Shown here piece by piece: positions 28,201 to 37,596 of a stretch of DNA of 64,000 nucleotides. The stretch spans positions 1,736,001-1,800,000 of the forward strand of contig NZ_CP042819.1 in the NCBI RefSeq assembly GCF_008065155.1, written 5' to 3'. The stretch's first letter is position 1, and each line of letters opens with the position of its first letter. Below the pieces are notes generated by a model. It had not been told where the DNA came from and ran no database searches. It saw nothing but the letters and a program-made list of their open reading frames with translations. Both the position numbers and the translations under genes were made by a program. The stretch comes from Octadecabacter sp. SW4. GTDB lineage: Bacteria; Pseudomonadota; Alphaproteobacteria; Rhodobacterales; Rhodobacteraceae.

Positions 28201-29325
28201 ATGACAGACCACAACGACCTAGATCCAGCGACCATCAGCGCCCAGGGCGGCGGCACCATCGTGCCCGATATCGGCATGGCCACCACCTATGCGCGCGGTG
28301 CAGATTATGCCCTGCTTGATCCCGCCAATATGTATGCGCGCGATCACAGCGACATCACCCGCCAGTGCGAGCGCGTGTTGGCACGGCTGGAACAGGCTGA
28401 CGCAGCGCTGCTGTTTCCGTCGGGCATGGCGGCGATTGCAGCCGTGTTTCGCACCCTGCCTGCGGGGTCCAGCATCGTGGTCCAATCGGGAATCTACTGG
28501 GGGACGACCGCGTGGCTGCGCGATTTCTGTGCGCGGCGCGCGATGCATCTACACGAGGTCGATACCGCCGATCCGGCCCAGCTTGAAACATCAATTGCGA
28601 CATACAAGCCACAGATAACATTCATTGAAACGCCATCGAACCCCTGGTTAAAATCCACCGACATCGCGCGGGCGGCGATGCTTGCCCATGATGCAGGCGG
28701 GTTGCTGGCGGTGGATTCGACCGCCGCCACGCCGGTGTTGTCCCAGCCCCTGACGCTGGGGGCGGATATCGTCATGCATTCGGCCACCAAGGCAATCAAC
28801 GGCCATTCCGATGTGCTGGCCGGAGTGCTGGCCACCAACGCGCCCGATGCCCCGATCTGGCAGGCGATCGCCACGGATCGCCACGACGCAGGCGCGGTGA
28901 TCAACCCCTTTGCCGCATGGCTGTTATTGCGCGGGATGCGCACCCTGCCCCTGCGCGTCCACCGGATGAGCCAAAGCGCGTTGACCATCGCCAGCCATGT
29001 CGCCGATCACCCGAAAATCGACGCCGTTTATTACCCCGGCCTGCCCGATCACGCAGGTCACGCCATTGCCGCGCGCCAGATGCAGGGTGGATTTGGCGGG
29101 CTGATGTCGGTCCTTGTCACAGGGGACGGGGCCGACGCCCTGCGCGTCGCGGGCCGCTTGCAGCTGTTCGCCCGCGCCACGTCCTTGGGTGGCGTCGAAA
29201 GCCTTGTGGAGCACCGCTTTACCATTGAACCGCACACCGGAATCCCGCCCAACCTTCTGCGCCTGTCGATCGGGATCGAGGATGCGGGCGACCTGATCGC
29301 GGATCTGGAGCAGGCGCTTGACTGA
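28201..29325 (+). CDS. Cystathionine beta-lyase-like PLP enzyme (Cys/Met family)
   Basis: 374-residue PLP enzyme of the trans-sulfuration family. It has ARLEQADAALLFPSGMAAI, ETPSNPWLKSTDI, and the PLP-lysine motif HSATKAINGHSDVLAG. The family includes cystathionine beta- and gamma-lyases and cystathionine gamma-synthase. Closest in style is the MetC-like group that makes homocysteine, pyruvate and ammonia, but specificity cannot be set from sequence. It overlaps the next gene by eight bases. Confidence 0.88.
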   Translation: MTDHNDLDPATISAQGGGTIVPDIGMATTYARGADYALLDPANMYARDHSDITRQCERVLARLEQADAALLFPSGMAAIAAVFRTLPAGSSIVVQSGIYWGTTAWLRDFCARRAMHLHEVDTADPAQLETSIATYKPQITFIETPSNPWLKSTDIARAAMLAHDAGGLLAVDSTAATPVLSQPLTLGADIVMHSATKAINGHSDVLAGVLATNAPDAPIWQAIATDRHDAGAVINPFAAWLLLRGMRTLPLRVHRMSQSALTIASHVADHPKIDAVYYPGLPDHAGHAIAARQMQGGFGGLMSVLVTGDGADALRVAGRLQLFARATSLGGVESLVEHRFTIEPHTGIPPNLLRLSIGIEDAGDLIADLEQALD

Positions 29326-30145
29326 TCTGCCGCTTGCGCAAATGGCGGACGCGGTGTTGCGCACCGCTGACGGGCGCGCGAAAACCGCCCTGTCGCGCAA
29401 ATTCGCAGCCCAGTGGCAGACCGCGCGCGCCAATGGCGACAAACCCGAGATCGGCAGCGCTAGCCCACCGATGCAACCGGCGCGCCCCGACCAGCCCGCC
29501 CTGCTGGACCCGCGCGCTGTGCCGCGCCGCAAGCCCGGCACAGCCGACGGGCGCATCGCCATCCTTCATGCGGTGGCGCATATCGAACTGAACGCCGTGG
29601 ACCTGCACTGGGACATTATCGCGCGCTTTACCGATACGCCGATGCCGATCGGGTTTTATGATGACTGGGTGAAATCGGCTGACGAAGAATCCAAACACTT
29701 CAACCTGATGTGCGACTGCCTCGAGGCTCAGGGCAGCCACTATGGCGCCCTTGCCGCCCATGCCGGGATGTGGCGCGCCGCGGAAGATACCGCCGGTGAT
29801 CTGATGGGGCGGCTGGCGGTGGTGCCGATGGTCCTCGAGGCGCGCGGGCTGGATGTCACGCCCGGCATGATCAGGATTTTTCAGCAGGCCAAGGACCAGC
29901 AGGCGATTGATGCGCTGAACGTGATCTATGCCGAAGAAGTGCACCACGTGGCCTATGGGTCCAAATGGTTCCATTTTCTGTGCGGGCGTCACGATCTGGA
30001 CCCGACCGGCGTATTCCATGACCTTGTGCGCCGCTATTTTCATGGCAACCTCAAGCCGCCCTTCAACGAGGAAAAGCGCGCCGAGGCCGGTATTCCTCCC
30101 GATTTCTATTGGCCTTTGGCCGACGAAACCGGACCACGGCGCTAG
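29318..30145 (+). CDS. DUF455 ferritin-like protein
   Basis: 275-residue member of DUF455, a ferritin-like four-helix fold related to MiaE-type di-iron enzymes. Metal-ligand candidates appear in the ExxH patterns HIELNAVDLHWD, ADEESKHFNLM and YAEEVHHVAYG. The TTG start at 29318, overlapping the preceding stop, gives the family N-terminus (LPLAQMADAVLRTADGR); ATG at 29342 is the alternative. It is translationally coupled to the Cys/Met PLP enzyme. Substrate unknown. Confidence 0.88.
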   Translation: MTDLPLAQMADAVLRTADGRAKTALSRKFAAQWQTARANGDKPEIGSASPPMQPARPDQPALLDPRAVPRRKPGTADGRIAILHAVAHIELNAVDLHWDIIARFTDTPMPIGFYDDWVKSADEESKHFNLMCDCLEAQGSHYGALAAHAGMWRAAEDTAGDLMGRLAVVPMVLEARGLDVTPGMIRIFQQAKDQQAIDALNVIYAEEVHHVAYGSKWFHFLCGRHDLDPTGVFHDLVRRYFHGNLKPPFNEEKRAEAGIPPDFYWPLADETGPRR

Positions 30146-30341
30146 ACCTTGGGCGCGATCCCCGCACTTGTCCGTGGGTCAGTCGGCGCATTTTCGCCCA
30201 TAGCAGCCGATATCCCTCTGGATTTGAACATTATTGCGCAAAATTCTTGCAGCAGACTCCCCGCCCCGTTAACACCGACGGGCATACTGTGGGCTGGGGG
30301 GCAGGCGTATGCTTTGGGACGGGAACAGAAGGGACAGATAC

Positions 30342-31661
30342 GTGCGATCACGCCTTACTCAAAAGTTGCACCGGGCGCTTGAAAAGCGCTTTCCTGAAAA
30401 ACGGCTCTTTTTGCGCTCTGACACGGAAACCCGGTTCATCCGGCTTCGGTCTGAAACGCAATTGCTGGCCTGGGCAGGTGGGGCCATCACCGTCGCCTGG
30501 ACAATTATCGCCACTGCTATCTTGCTGATGGATTCGATCGGGGCAGGCAATTTCCGCGCCCAGGCCCTACGCGATCAAATGATCTATGAAGACCGCCTGA
30601 ACGCCCTGTCTCTGGAACGCGACCTTCGCGCAGAAGAGGCCGTGGCCGCACAACAACGCTTCTCGCTCGCACTTGAACAAATCTCGACCATGCAGTCCGA
30701 ACTGCTGACCTCCGAGGACAGCCGCCGCGAAATGGAAACCGGTATCGAAGTGGTGCAGGCCACCCTGCGCCGCACGATGCAGGAACGTGAAGCCGCCCGC
30801 GACGAGGCCGAAACCCTGACCGCCGCAATGGCCGGGGATGGCGCATCGGTCGCCGCGATGACCGGCGGCAGCGATGCCAATGGCGCGGTTGACATGCTGG
30901 CGGACGCGCTTGCGTCAACCGCCGCCGAACGGGATCAGATCGCGGCTGACGCGCAATTCGCCCTCGAAAGCGCCGCCGAGATGGAACTGGAACTGCGCCT
31001 TCTGGAAGAAAAGAATGACGCGATCTTCCGCCAACTCGAAGACGCGCTGACCGTATCCGTCGAGCCGCTTGACCAGATGTTCCGCGCTGCCGGACTGAAC
31101 CCCGATGAACTGCTTGCGGCCGCGCGCCGTGGCTATTCGGGCACCGGTGGCCCGTTGATGCCCTTCCAGTTTTCCACCCGTGGCGGCGGCCCGGATCCTG
31201 ACTCTGATCGGGCCAACGCAATTCTTGGCGGGCTTGACCGGATCAACCTTTACCGTATCGCCGCCGACCAGGCACCGTTTGATAGCCCAGTAAAAGACAA
31301 CTATCGCTTGTCGTCGGTCTTTGGGCCGCGCTGGGGCCGGATGCATAACGGAGCAGATATGGCCGCCCCCACCGGCACGCCCATTTATGCCCCGGCTGAT
31401 GGTGTCGTGACCTTCGCCGGCTGGTCGTCCGGCTTTGGTCGCCTGACGAAAATCCAGCACGAGTTCGGGATCGAGACACTTTATGCCCACCAAAACCAAC
31501 TTCGCGTGCAAGTAGGCGATAGAGTCTCGCGCGGGGACTGGATTGGTGATATTGGCAGTTCTGGACGGTCAACTGGCCCACACGTACACTATGAAATCCG
31601 CGTAGGCGGACGCCCCGTAAACCCCATGATCTATATAAGAGCTGGACAAGATGTTTTCTAA
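30342..31661 (+). CDS. M23 family peptidoglycan endopeptidase
   Basis: 439-residue LytM-type protein. Order: cytosolic basic tail (1-45), one transmembrane helix (about 48-70), long coiled coil (about 80-250) and C-terminal M23 domain (about 315-435). Zinc ligands are seen in MHNGADM and GPHVHYEIR. The coiled-coil plus LytM layout recalls EnvC/MepM-type hydrolases. GTG at 30342 with agaaggga is the likely start; an ATG 33 bases upstream gives a less usual N-terminus. It overlaps the bactofilin gene by 11 bases, so the hydrolase and scaffold should be made together. Confidence 0.93.
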   Translation: MRSRLTQKLHRALEKRFPEKRLFLRSDTETRFIRLRSETQLLAWAGGAITVAWTIIATAILLMDSIGAGNFRAQALRDQMIYEDRLNALSLERDLRAEEAVAAQQRFSLALEQISTMQSELLTSEDSRREMETGIEVVQATLRRTMQEREAARDEAETLTAAMAGDGASVAAMTGGSDANGAVDMLADALASTAAERDQIAADAQFALESAAEMELELRLLEEKNDAIFRQLEDALTVSVEPLDQMFRAAGLNPDELLAAARRGYSGTGGPLMPFQFSTRGGGPDPDSDRANAILGGLDRINLYRIAADQAPFDSPVKDNYRLSSVFGPRWGRMHNGADMAAPTGTPIYAPADGVVTFAGWSSGFGRLTKIQHEFGIETLYAHQNQLRVQVGDRVSRGDWIGDIGSSGRSTGPHVHYEIRVGGRPVNPMIYIRAGQDVF

Positions 31662-32151
31662 GAGCAAAATCAACGAACCTGGCCCAAGCGCCGGTGACTC
31701 CAAAACCCCGTCAACGGATGCGGCCAAGCCAGGAACGCCAAGCAGCGCCCCCGCGACGGAATTCAAGCCATCCGCACCAAAGGCCAAGCCGCCCGCGTCG
31801 ATCCTGTCAACGGATCTGCACATCAAGGGCAACTTGAAAACCAGCGGTGACATCAACATCGAAGGTCAGGTTGACGGCGACATTCGCGCGCATCTGCTGA
31901 CCATCGGCGAAGGTGCAACCGTCAAGGGCGAATGCATCGCTGACGATGTGGTCGTCAATGGCCGGATCATCGGCACGGTGCGCGGGCTCAAGGTGCGTCT
32001 GACATCTTCGGCGCGGGTCGAGGGTGACATCATCCACAAGACCATCGCCATCGAATCGGGTGCCCACTTTGAAGGCTCGGTCCAGCGTCAGGACGACCCC
32101 CTGAACAAGACCGACAGCAAAGTCACCGCCAAGGCCACCGACAAGGCCTAG
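31651..32151 (+). CDS. Bactofilin (polymer-forming cytoskeletal protein)
   Basis: 166-residue bactofilin. It has a disordered Pro/Ala/Lys-rich N-terminus (1-48), a beta-helix DUF583 core (about 50-145: LHIKGNLKTSGDINIEGQVDGDI, TIGEGATVKGECIADDVVVNGRIIGTVRG) and a charged tail. Bactofilins form nucleotide-free filaments that localise cell-wall enzymes. Coupling with an M23 peptidase is a recurrent pair in proteobacteria, for example in cell-shape control of Helicobacter. The start lies inside the preceding CDS. Confidence 0.95.
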   Translation: MFSKSKINEPGPSAGDSKTPSTDAAKPGTPSSAPATEFKPSAPKAKPPASILSTDLHIKGNLKTSGDINIEGQVDGDIRAHLLTIGEGATVKGECIADDVVVNGRIIGTVRGLKVRLTSSARVEGDIIHKTIAIESGAHFEGSVQRQDDPLNKTDSKVTAKATDKA

Positions 32152-32170
32152 AATAGCGCATCATTTTTCC

Positions 32171-32201
32171 AAAGGGCGCCCGCGCAATCGCGGCGCCCTT
32201 T
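32171..32201 (+). terminator. Hairpin after the bactofilin gene
   Basis: Perfect 10-bp stem AAAGGGCGCC / GGCGCCCTTT with an 11-base loop, 19 bases after the bactofilin stop. The run of T is short, but the A-rich left flank and T end suit an intrinsic terminator. Confidence 0.75.
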
Positions 32202-32220
32202 CGATTGTGATGACCCTAAG

Positions 32221-32901
32221 ATGATGATCCAACTTGCCCCTCAGGTCTGGACAGCCCTTGGGCCGCATCTGTCGACGCTGGGCTTTCACTACCCCACGCG
32301 TATGGTGGTGATCCGGCTGGCGGACGGGGGGCTATTTGTCTGGTCACCCATTGCCCTGACACCCGATCTGCAAAGCGCCGTTGACGCCCTTGGTCCCGTG
32401 CAGCATCTGGTCGCGCCCAACACGCTGCACCACATGTCATTGGGCGACTGGCAGGCCGCCTATCCGCAGGCCCGCACCTATGGTGCCCCCGGTTTACCCG
32501 CCAAACGCAGCGATCTGGCGTTTGACACCACGCTTACCGACAGGCCCTGCCCCGACTGGGCCGGTCAGATTGATCAATGCGTGATCACTGGCAATGCAAT
32601 CACGACCGAGGTTGTCTTTTTTCACCGCGCCAGCGCAACCGTCCTGTTCACCGACCTGATCCAGCATTTCCCGCGTGACTGGTTTCGTGGCTGGCGTGCG
32701 CTCATTGCCCGCCTTGATCTGATGACAGCGCCCGAACCCAGCGTGCCCCGCAAGTTCCGGCTGGCCTTTCGCAACCGCGCCGCGGCGCGGGACGCCCTCG
32801 CGACGATCACACACTGGCCCGCCGACCGGCTGGTGATGGCCCATGGCGCCCCCGTTATGGATGCACAGGGCGTGATCAGGCGCGCCTTTTCCTGGCTTTA
32901 A
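32221..32901 (+). CDS. DUF4336 protein (metallo-beta-lactamase-like)
   Basis: 226-residue protein of DUF4336, related in fold to metallo-beta-lactamases. It has the family opening LAPQVWTALGPHLSTLGFHYPTRMVVIRL, the APNTLHHMSLGDWQAAYPQA segment and a C-terminal HWPADRLVMAHGAPV. The full HxHxDH zinc motif is not present (LHHMSLGDW stands in its place), so hydrolase activity is doubtful. The stop overlaps the convergent DUF2189 gene by four bases. Confidence 0.85.
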   Translation: MMIQLAPQVWTALGPHLSTLGFHYPTRMVVIRLADGGLFVWSPIALTPDLQSAVDALGPVQHLVAPNTLHHMSLGDWQAAYPQARTYGAPGLPAKRSDLAFDTTLTDRPCPDWAGQIDQCVITGNAITTEVVFFHRASATVLFTDLIQHFPRDWFRGWRALIARLDLMTAPEPSVPRKFRLAFRNRAAARDALATITHWPADRLVMAHGAPVMDAQGVIRRAFSWL

Positions 32902-33680
32902 ACCCGATCACACAGTGCGCGACGATAAAGGTGCCAAGTGGCATGGCCCAGCACCGGCAGCACGATCACGAGCCCCAGAAACATCGGCGCAAGGGCGATC
33001 AGTGACAGCACGGCGATGATCCCCGCCCAGATCCACATCACCAACAGGTTCTGGCGCACCGTGCGAAAGCTCAGGATCATGGCGCTGACGAAATCGACCT
33101 CTTTTTCCAGCACCAATGGCAGGCTGACCACCGTGAGGGAAAACAGCAGGAACGCCAGCACCGCCCCCACGCCCAGTTCCACGGCAATCATCGTCAGCCC
33201 GTTTGCTGTCAGAAACACTTCCCAGCTTTGCGAGACATTGGTCATGGTCGACAGACCCATGAACAGGGCGAAAATCATATGCGCCAAAAAAGTCCAGAAC
33301 AGGAAATAGAACACGATGATCGCGCCGATCCAGGGCACCTGTCGGGTGCGTTCATTCCAGACCACGCCCAATATATCGCGCCAGTGCAGCGGTTGATCGG
33401 TTTCAAGGCGGCGGCTGACCTCGTAAAGACCGACCGCGGCAAAGGGTGCCGCCAGCGGAAACCCCAGTGATGTGGCCAATATCCAAGTCACATGGCCCGC
33501 GCCCAGCCAGAGCATGAAAAACCCGCCCAACACATACACCGCGCTAAAGAACAGCCCGAATTGCGGGGCGCGGCGAAAGTCGGTCATACCGGCCTTCAGC
33601 ACCACCCAGAGTTCGACCAAGGTCACATGACCGATATCGGGCAGCGGCGATGCGGCGAGATGCGGGCTGGCGTCGGACAT
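32898..33680 (-). CDS. DUF2189 integral membrane protein
   Basis: 260-residue inner-membrane protein with about six hydrophobic helices. It matches DUF2189: GMTDFRRAPQFGLFFSAVYVLGG near the start, PLAAPFAAVGLYEVSRRLE in the middle and LPVLGHATWHLYRRAL at the end. No function is known. Start chosen at MSDASPH (33680) with aaaagggga before it; an 11-codon extension is unlikely. Confidence 0.88.
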   Translation of the reverse strand: MSDASPHLAASPLPDIGHVTLVELWVVLKAGMTDFRRAPQFGLFFSAVYVLGGFFMLWLGAGHVTWILATSLGFPLAAPFAAVGLYEVSRRLETDQPLHWRDILGVVWNERTRQVPWIGAIIVFYFLFWTFLAHMIFALFMGLSTMTNVSQSWEVFLTANGLTMIAVELGVGAVLAFLLFSLTVVSLPLVLEKEVDFVSAMILSFRTVRQNLLVMWIWAGIIAVLSLIALAPMFLGLVIVLPVLGHATWHLYRRALCDRV

Positions 33681-33731
33681 GATATTCCCCTTTTGGAATA
33701 TTTCGCCAGCCACGCGGCCTCAAGTCAAGTG

Positions 33732-34859
33732 TTAGTCCTCGGCGGTGGCTTCGGCGCGGCTTTTGCCACTGACGTCCATCGCCAGGGTCGCAGCCATGAA
33801 GCCATCCAGATCACCATCCAGAACGCCCTGCGTATCGCTGGTTTCAAAGCGGGTGCGCAGGTCTTTGACCATCTGGTAGGGCTGCAACACATATGACCGG
33901 ATCTGGTTGCCCCAGCCCGCATCACCGGCGTTCTCATGGGCTTCGTTGACAAGGGCTGACCGTTTATCAAGCTCCATCTGATAGAGCCGCGATTTCAGCG
34001 CCTTCATGGCGATGTCACGGTTCTGGTGTTGCGACTTTTCCGAACTGGTCACGACGATCCCCGTGGGCGCGTGGGTGATGCGCACCGCCGAATCCGTGGT
34101 GTTGACGTGCTGCCCACCTGCGCCGCTGGAGCGGTAGGTATCGATGCGGATATCGGCGGGGTTCACCTCGATTTCGATGTTGTCATCGACCACCGGATAA
34201 ACCTTGACGGATGTGAACGACGTGTGGCGTTTGGCGGCGCTGTCAAACGGGCTGATCCGTACCAGACGATGCACACCGCTTTCCGATTTCAGCCAGCCAT
34301 AGGCGTTGGGGCCGCTGATCTTGTAGGAAGCCGATTTGATACCGGCTTCATCCCCGGGGCTTTCCGATTGCAGTTCGACCTTGTAGCCCTTCTTTTCGGC
34401 CCAGCGGACATACATCCGCGCCAGCATATTGGCCCAGTCGCAGCTTTCCGTCCCGCCCGCACCGGCGTTGATCTCAAGGAAGGTGTCGTTGCCATCCGCC
34501 TCGCCGTCCAGCAGCGCTTCCAGCTCCTTGGTGGCGGCGGTCTTGGCCAGCTTGGCCAGGGCTTCTTCGGCCTCAGTGACGACTTCGGCGTCATCTTCCA
34601 TTTCGCCCAATTCGATCATATCGACCTGTTCGGTCTTTTCCTGCGCGATTTCCTCGTAGGTGGCGATGGCATCGACCAGCATCTGGCGGTCACGCATCAG
34701 CTTTTGCGCCGCGGCGGGATCGTCCCACAGGGTCGGGTCTTCGACGCGGGCATTGAATTCTTCCAACCGGTGTTTGGCCGTGTCCCAATCCATCCGCTGT
34801 TTCAGCAGATCAAGGGATTTGTCGATGGCGGCAACGATATTTTGCGTCTCGGCGCGCAT
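33732..34859 (-). CDS. prfB: Peptide chain release factor 2
   Basis: 375-residue RF2, which ends translation at UAA and UGA. It has the SPF stop-codon motif (VRISPFDSAAKRH) and the GGQ peptidyl-release motif (SSGAGGQHVNTTDSAVR). The frame is continuous from MRAETQNIVAAIDKSL, so the autoregulatory +1 frameshift of many bacteria is absent, as usual in this group. It is 67 bases downstream of the PBP1A gene on the same strand. Confidence 0.97.
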   Translation of the reverse strand: MRAETQNIVAAIDKSLDLLKQRMDWDTAKHRLEEFNARVEDPTLWDDPAAAQKLMRDRQMLVDAIATYEEIAQEKTEQVDMIELGEMEDDAEVVTEAEEALAKLAKTAATKELEALLDGEADGNDTFLEINAGAGGTESCDWANMLARMYVRWAEKKGYKVELQSESPGDEAGIKSASYKISGPNAYGWLKSESGVHRLVRISPFDSAAKRHTSFTSVKVYPVVDDNIEIEVNPADIRIDTYRSSGAGGQHVNTTDSAVRITHAPTGIVVTSSEKSQHQNRDIAMKALKSRLYQMELDKRSALVNEAHENAGDAGWGNQIRSYVLQPYQMVKDLRTRFETSDTQGVLDGDLDGFMAATLAMDVSGKSRAEATAED

Positions 34860-34926
34860 GGTCGGTCTTTCCGGTATCCAGAGGTTTGCACGGTGATAGC
34901 CCGCCCGCGTGGGACGGGCAAGCAGC

Positions 34927-37443
34927 CTAGTAGAGACCGCCCGACGACAGCGTGCCAAAGGTCGCTTGCGGGCCGACAGTGGCCGTGTCACCGGTTGATG
35001 TCGTCACCTCGCGCGCGTTGCGGACCTCGTCAAACAGGGGCAAATCGCCCGCCATCGCGAAACCACCGTCAAAGGCGATGCCAAACACCGGATCTTCGCC
35101 AATGCGGAAACATTCCGCGACGACATTGTCGCCGCTTGCGCCGTCCGGCAGGCGCGCGCCGCTAAAGCGGTCGATGTTGATGAACTGACATTCGGCAGGC
35201 ACGTCAAAATTCCCGCCCCCAAACTTTGGAATTGCCTGCGTCATGAAGCTGTTGAACACGGGGCCGCACATACCACCGCCCGATGCCGCACCCATGCTGC
35301 GCGGCGTGTCATAGCCGATGTAACAGCCCGCGACGATGTTGGACGAAAACCCGACGAACCAGACGTCCTTGCCATCGTTCGTGGTGCCTGTCTTGCCGGC
35401 AATCGGCACGGGCAGGTTCACCGAACTGCGCGCGGTGCCACGTTCGACAACGCCGCGCATCATGCTGGTCAACTGGTAGGCGGTGACGGCGTTCATCACC
35501 CTTTCGCGGTCTGACACAATCGCAGGCGCACGGCCCGCTTCCAACAGGACCGAGTCACAATCGTCGCAGATCCGTTGATCATGCCGATAGACGGTTGCGC
35601 CGTAACGGTCCTGCACACGGTCAACCAGCGTGGGTTCGACCCGCTCGCCGCCATTGGCAAACATCGCGTAGGCCGCGACCATGCGGAACAGCGTGGTTTC
35701 TTCAGAACCAAGCGCCGCTGCCAGAAAGGGGTTCATATCGTCATAAACGCCAAAGCGTTCAGCGTAATTGGCGATCACGTCCATCCCGACCTCCTGGGCC
35801 AGACGCACAGTCATGACGTTGCGCGACTGTTCAATCCCCGTGCGCAGTGGCGTCGGGCCGTAAAAGCGGTCGGAATAGTTCATCGGACGCCAGATTTCGC
35901 CGCCTGCGCGCACCTCGATCGGGGCATCCACGACGATGGTCGCAGGTGTGTATCCGCTATCCAACGCGGCGGCGTAAACGAAAGGTTTGAATGACGAACC
36001 GGGCTGACGGTAGGCCTGTGTGGCACGGTTCAACTGCGAATACTGGAACGAAAAGCCGCCCTGCATGGCAATCACCCGGCCCGTGTTCACGTCCATCGCC
36101 ATGAACGCGCCCTGCACTTCGGGCACCTGACGCAGGGTCCAGCGGATGAAACTGCCGTCGCTATCGGCCGTCATCTTGCGCACATGCACCACGTCACCCA
36201 GGGTGAAATTATCGGCAAAACCGCCGCGCATCCATTCGATGTCCCGGCGCGGCACAACCGGATCGGGCTCATCCTCGCCGATCCCTTCGATGCCAAGGCG
36301 CAACTGTTCCTCACCCACTTCAAGCACGACAGCGGGATACCACTGGTTTTCCAGCGTGATGTCGCGGGCAATGCGGATGTCGTCCAGGGCCGCGCGCCAG
36401 CTTTCTTCGGAGGCAAGATCTTCGGCGGGAATAGTGAGGCCGGTGCCACGCCAGCGCCCGCGTTCGCGATCAAACTGTTCCAGCGCGCGGCGCAGGGCCT
36501 CGCTAGCAGCGGCCTGCATTTCTGCATCCACAGTCGCGCGGATCGAATAGCCTGCCGTCGTGAAATAATTGGAATCAACGCCCAGTTCCTCGACGATCTG
36601 GCGGCGCACCTGATCGCTGAAGTAATCGCGTGGCGGGACGGTGCTGCGGAAACTGGGGAAATCACCGCCCTGCACGGTGCGCAGCGGATCAGCCAAAGCC
36701 TCGGCCAGTTCGTCATCAGTGATAAAGCCGTTCTGGAACATTTCATTGAGGATGAAGGCGCGCCGTTCCAGCGCCGCTTCGCGTTGGCGCACAGGGTGAT
36801 AGCTGTAGGGCGCCTTGGGGTGCACGGCCAGAAAAGCGGCTTCGGCGATGGTCAGCTCTGACAGCGGTTTGTTAAAGTAACTTTGCGCGGCGGCCGTCAC
36901 GCCATAGCTGCGCACGCCCAGATCAATCTCGTTGAGATAAAGTTCAAGAATACGTTCCTTGGGCATGGATTGCTCGATCCGGGCGGCCAGAATGATTTCC
37001 TGAATTTTGCGTTCAGCAGTGCGCGAGCCGTCCAGCAGAAAATTCTTCATCACCTGCTGCGTGATCGTCGAGGCCCCGCGCAATTCGCGCCCGCCCGATA
37101 TCACCGCCTCATAAAGCGCGCTCGCGATGCCGCGCACATCATAGCCCGCGTGCTCATAGAAATTCTTGTCCTCGGCGGAGATGAACGCCTGTTTGACGAT
37201 GTCGGGAATTTCCTCGGCAGGGCTGAACAGGCGGCGCTCGGTGGCGAATTCGTCGATGATCGCGCCTTCGCTGGAATAGATCCGGCTGATGGTCTTGGGG
37301 GTGTAATTGGCCAGCACCTCGTAGGTGGGCAAGTCTCGGCCATACATATAGAAAATCGCGCCAAGGGTCAGGGCGCCCATAGCCAAGCCAAGGGTGAGCA
37401 TCGAAAAGATGCCGCCCAGAAAAGACAAGATAAAGCGTAGCAC
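34927..37443 (-). CDS. mrcA: Penicillin-binding protein 1A
   Basis: 838-residue bifunctional class A PBP. Order: N-terminal helix (about 3-30), GT51 transglycosylase (about 50-230; STITQQVMKNFLL, ERKIQEIILAARIEQ, ELYLNEIDLG) and transpeptidase. The transpeptidase has the SxxK motif in QPGSSFKPF, SxN in QSRNVMT and KTGT in AGKTGTTND. Start chosen as GTG at 37443, giving the family N-terminus VLRFILSFLGGIFS; no good ATG exists nearby. It forms an envelope block with prfB downstream and amiC upstream. Confidence 0.95.
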   Translation of the reverse strand: MLRFILSFLGGIFSMLTLGLAMGALTLGAIFYMYGRDLPTYEVLANYTPKTISRIYSSEGAIIDEFATERRLFSPAEEIPDIVKQAFISAEDKNFYEHAGYDVRGIASALYEAVISGGRELRGASTITQQVMKNFLLDGSRTAERKIQEIILAARIEQSMPKERILELYLNEIDLGVRSYGVTAAAQSYFNKPLSELTIAEAAFLAVHPKAPYSYHPVRQREAALERRAFILNEMFQNGFITDDELAEALADPLRTVQGGDFPSFRSTVPPRDYFSDQVRRQIVEELGVDSNYFTTAGYSIRATVDAEMQAAASEALRRALEQFDRERGRWRGTGLTIPAEDLASEESWRAALDDIRIARDITLENQWYPAVVLEVGEEQLRLGIEGIGEDEPDPVVPRRDIEWMRGGFADNFTLGDVVHVRKMTADSDGSFIRWTLRQVPEVQGAFMAMDVNTGRVIAMQGGFSFQYSQLNRATQAYRQPGSSFKPFVYAAALDSGYTPATIVVDAPIEVRAGGEIWRPMNYSDRFYGPTPLRTGIEQSRNVMTVRLAQEVGMDVIANYAERFGVYDDMNPFLAAALGSEETTLFRMVAAYAMFANGGERVEPTLVDRVQDRYGATVYRHDQRICDDCDSVLLEAGRAPAIVSDRERVMNAVTAYQLTSMMRGVVERGTARSSVNLPVPIAGKTGTTNDGKDVWFVGFSSNIVAGCYIGYDTPRSMGAASGGGMCGPVFNSFMTQAIPKFGGGNFDVPAECQFINIDRFSGARLPDGASGDNVVAECFRIGEDPVFGIAFDGGFAMAGDLPLFDEVRNAREVTTSTGDTATVGPQATFGTLSSGGLY

Positions 37444-37596
37444 TGCGCGCGCCCCCGGTAGTTTCACCCGCTTATATGGGCAAGTGACCGGATCGTCAAA
37501 AGCACAAAGCGCCAGATCGGCCATTAAATGCCTGTTGGCCGGACACATCTGCGTGCGTGCTTGCCAAAAGCCCGCGTTACGCCCAAGTGCAAGCCC

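Noticed and set aside
33732..34859. Programmed +1 frameshift in prfB
   Set aside because: The frame is continuous from the family N-terminus to the stop, with no in-frame UGA near codon 25.
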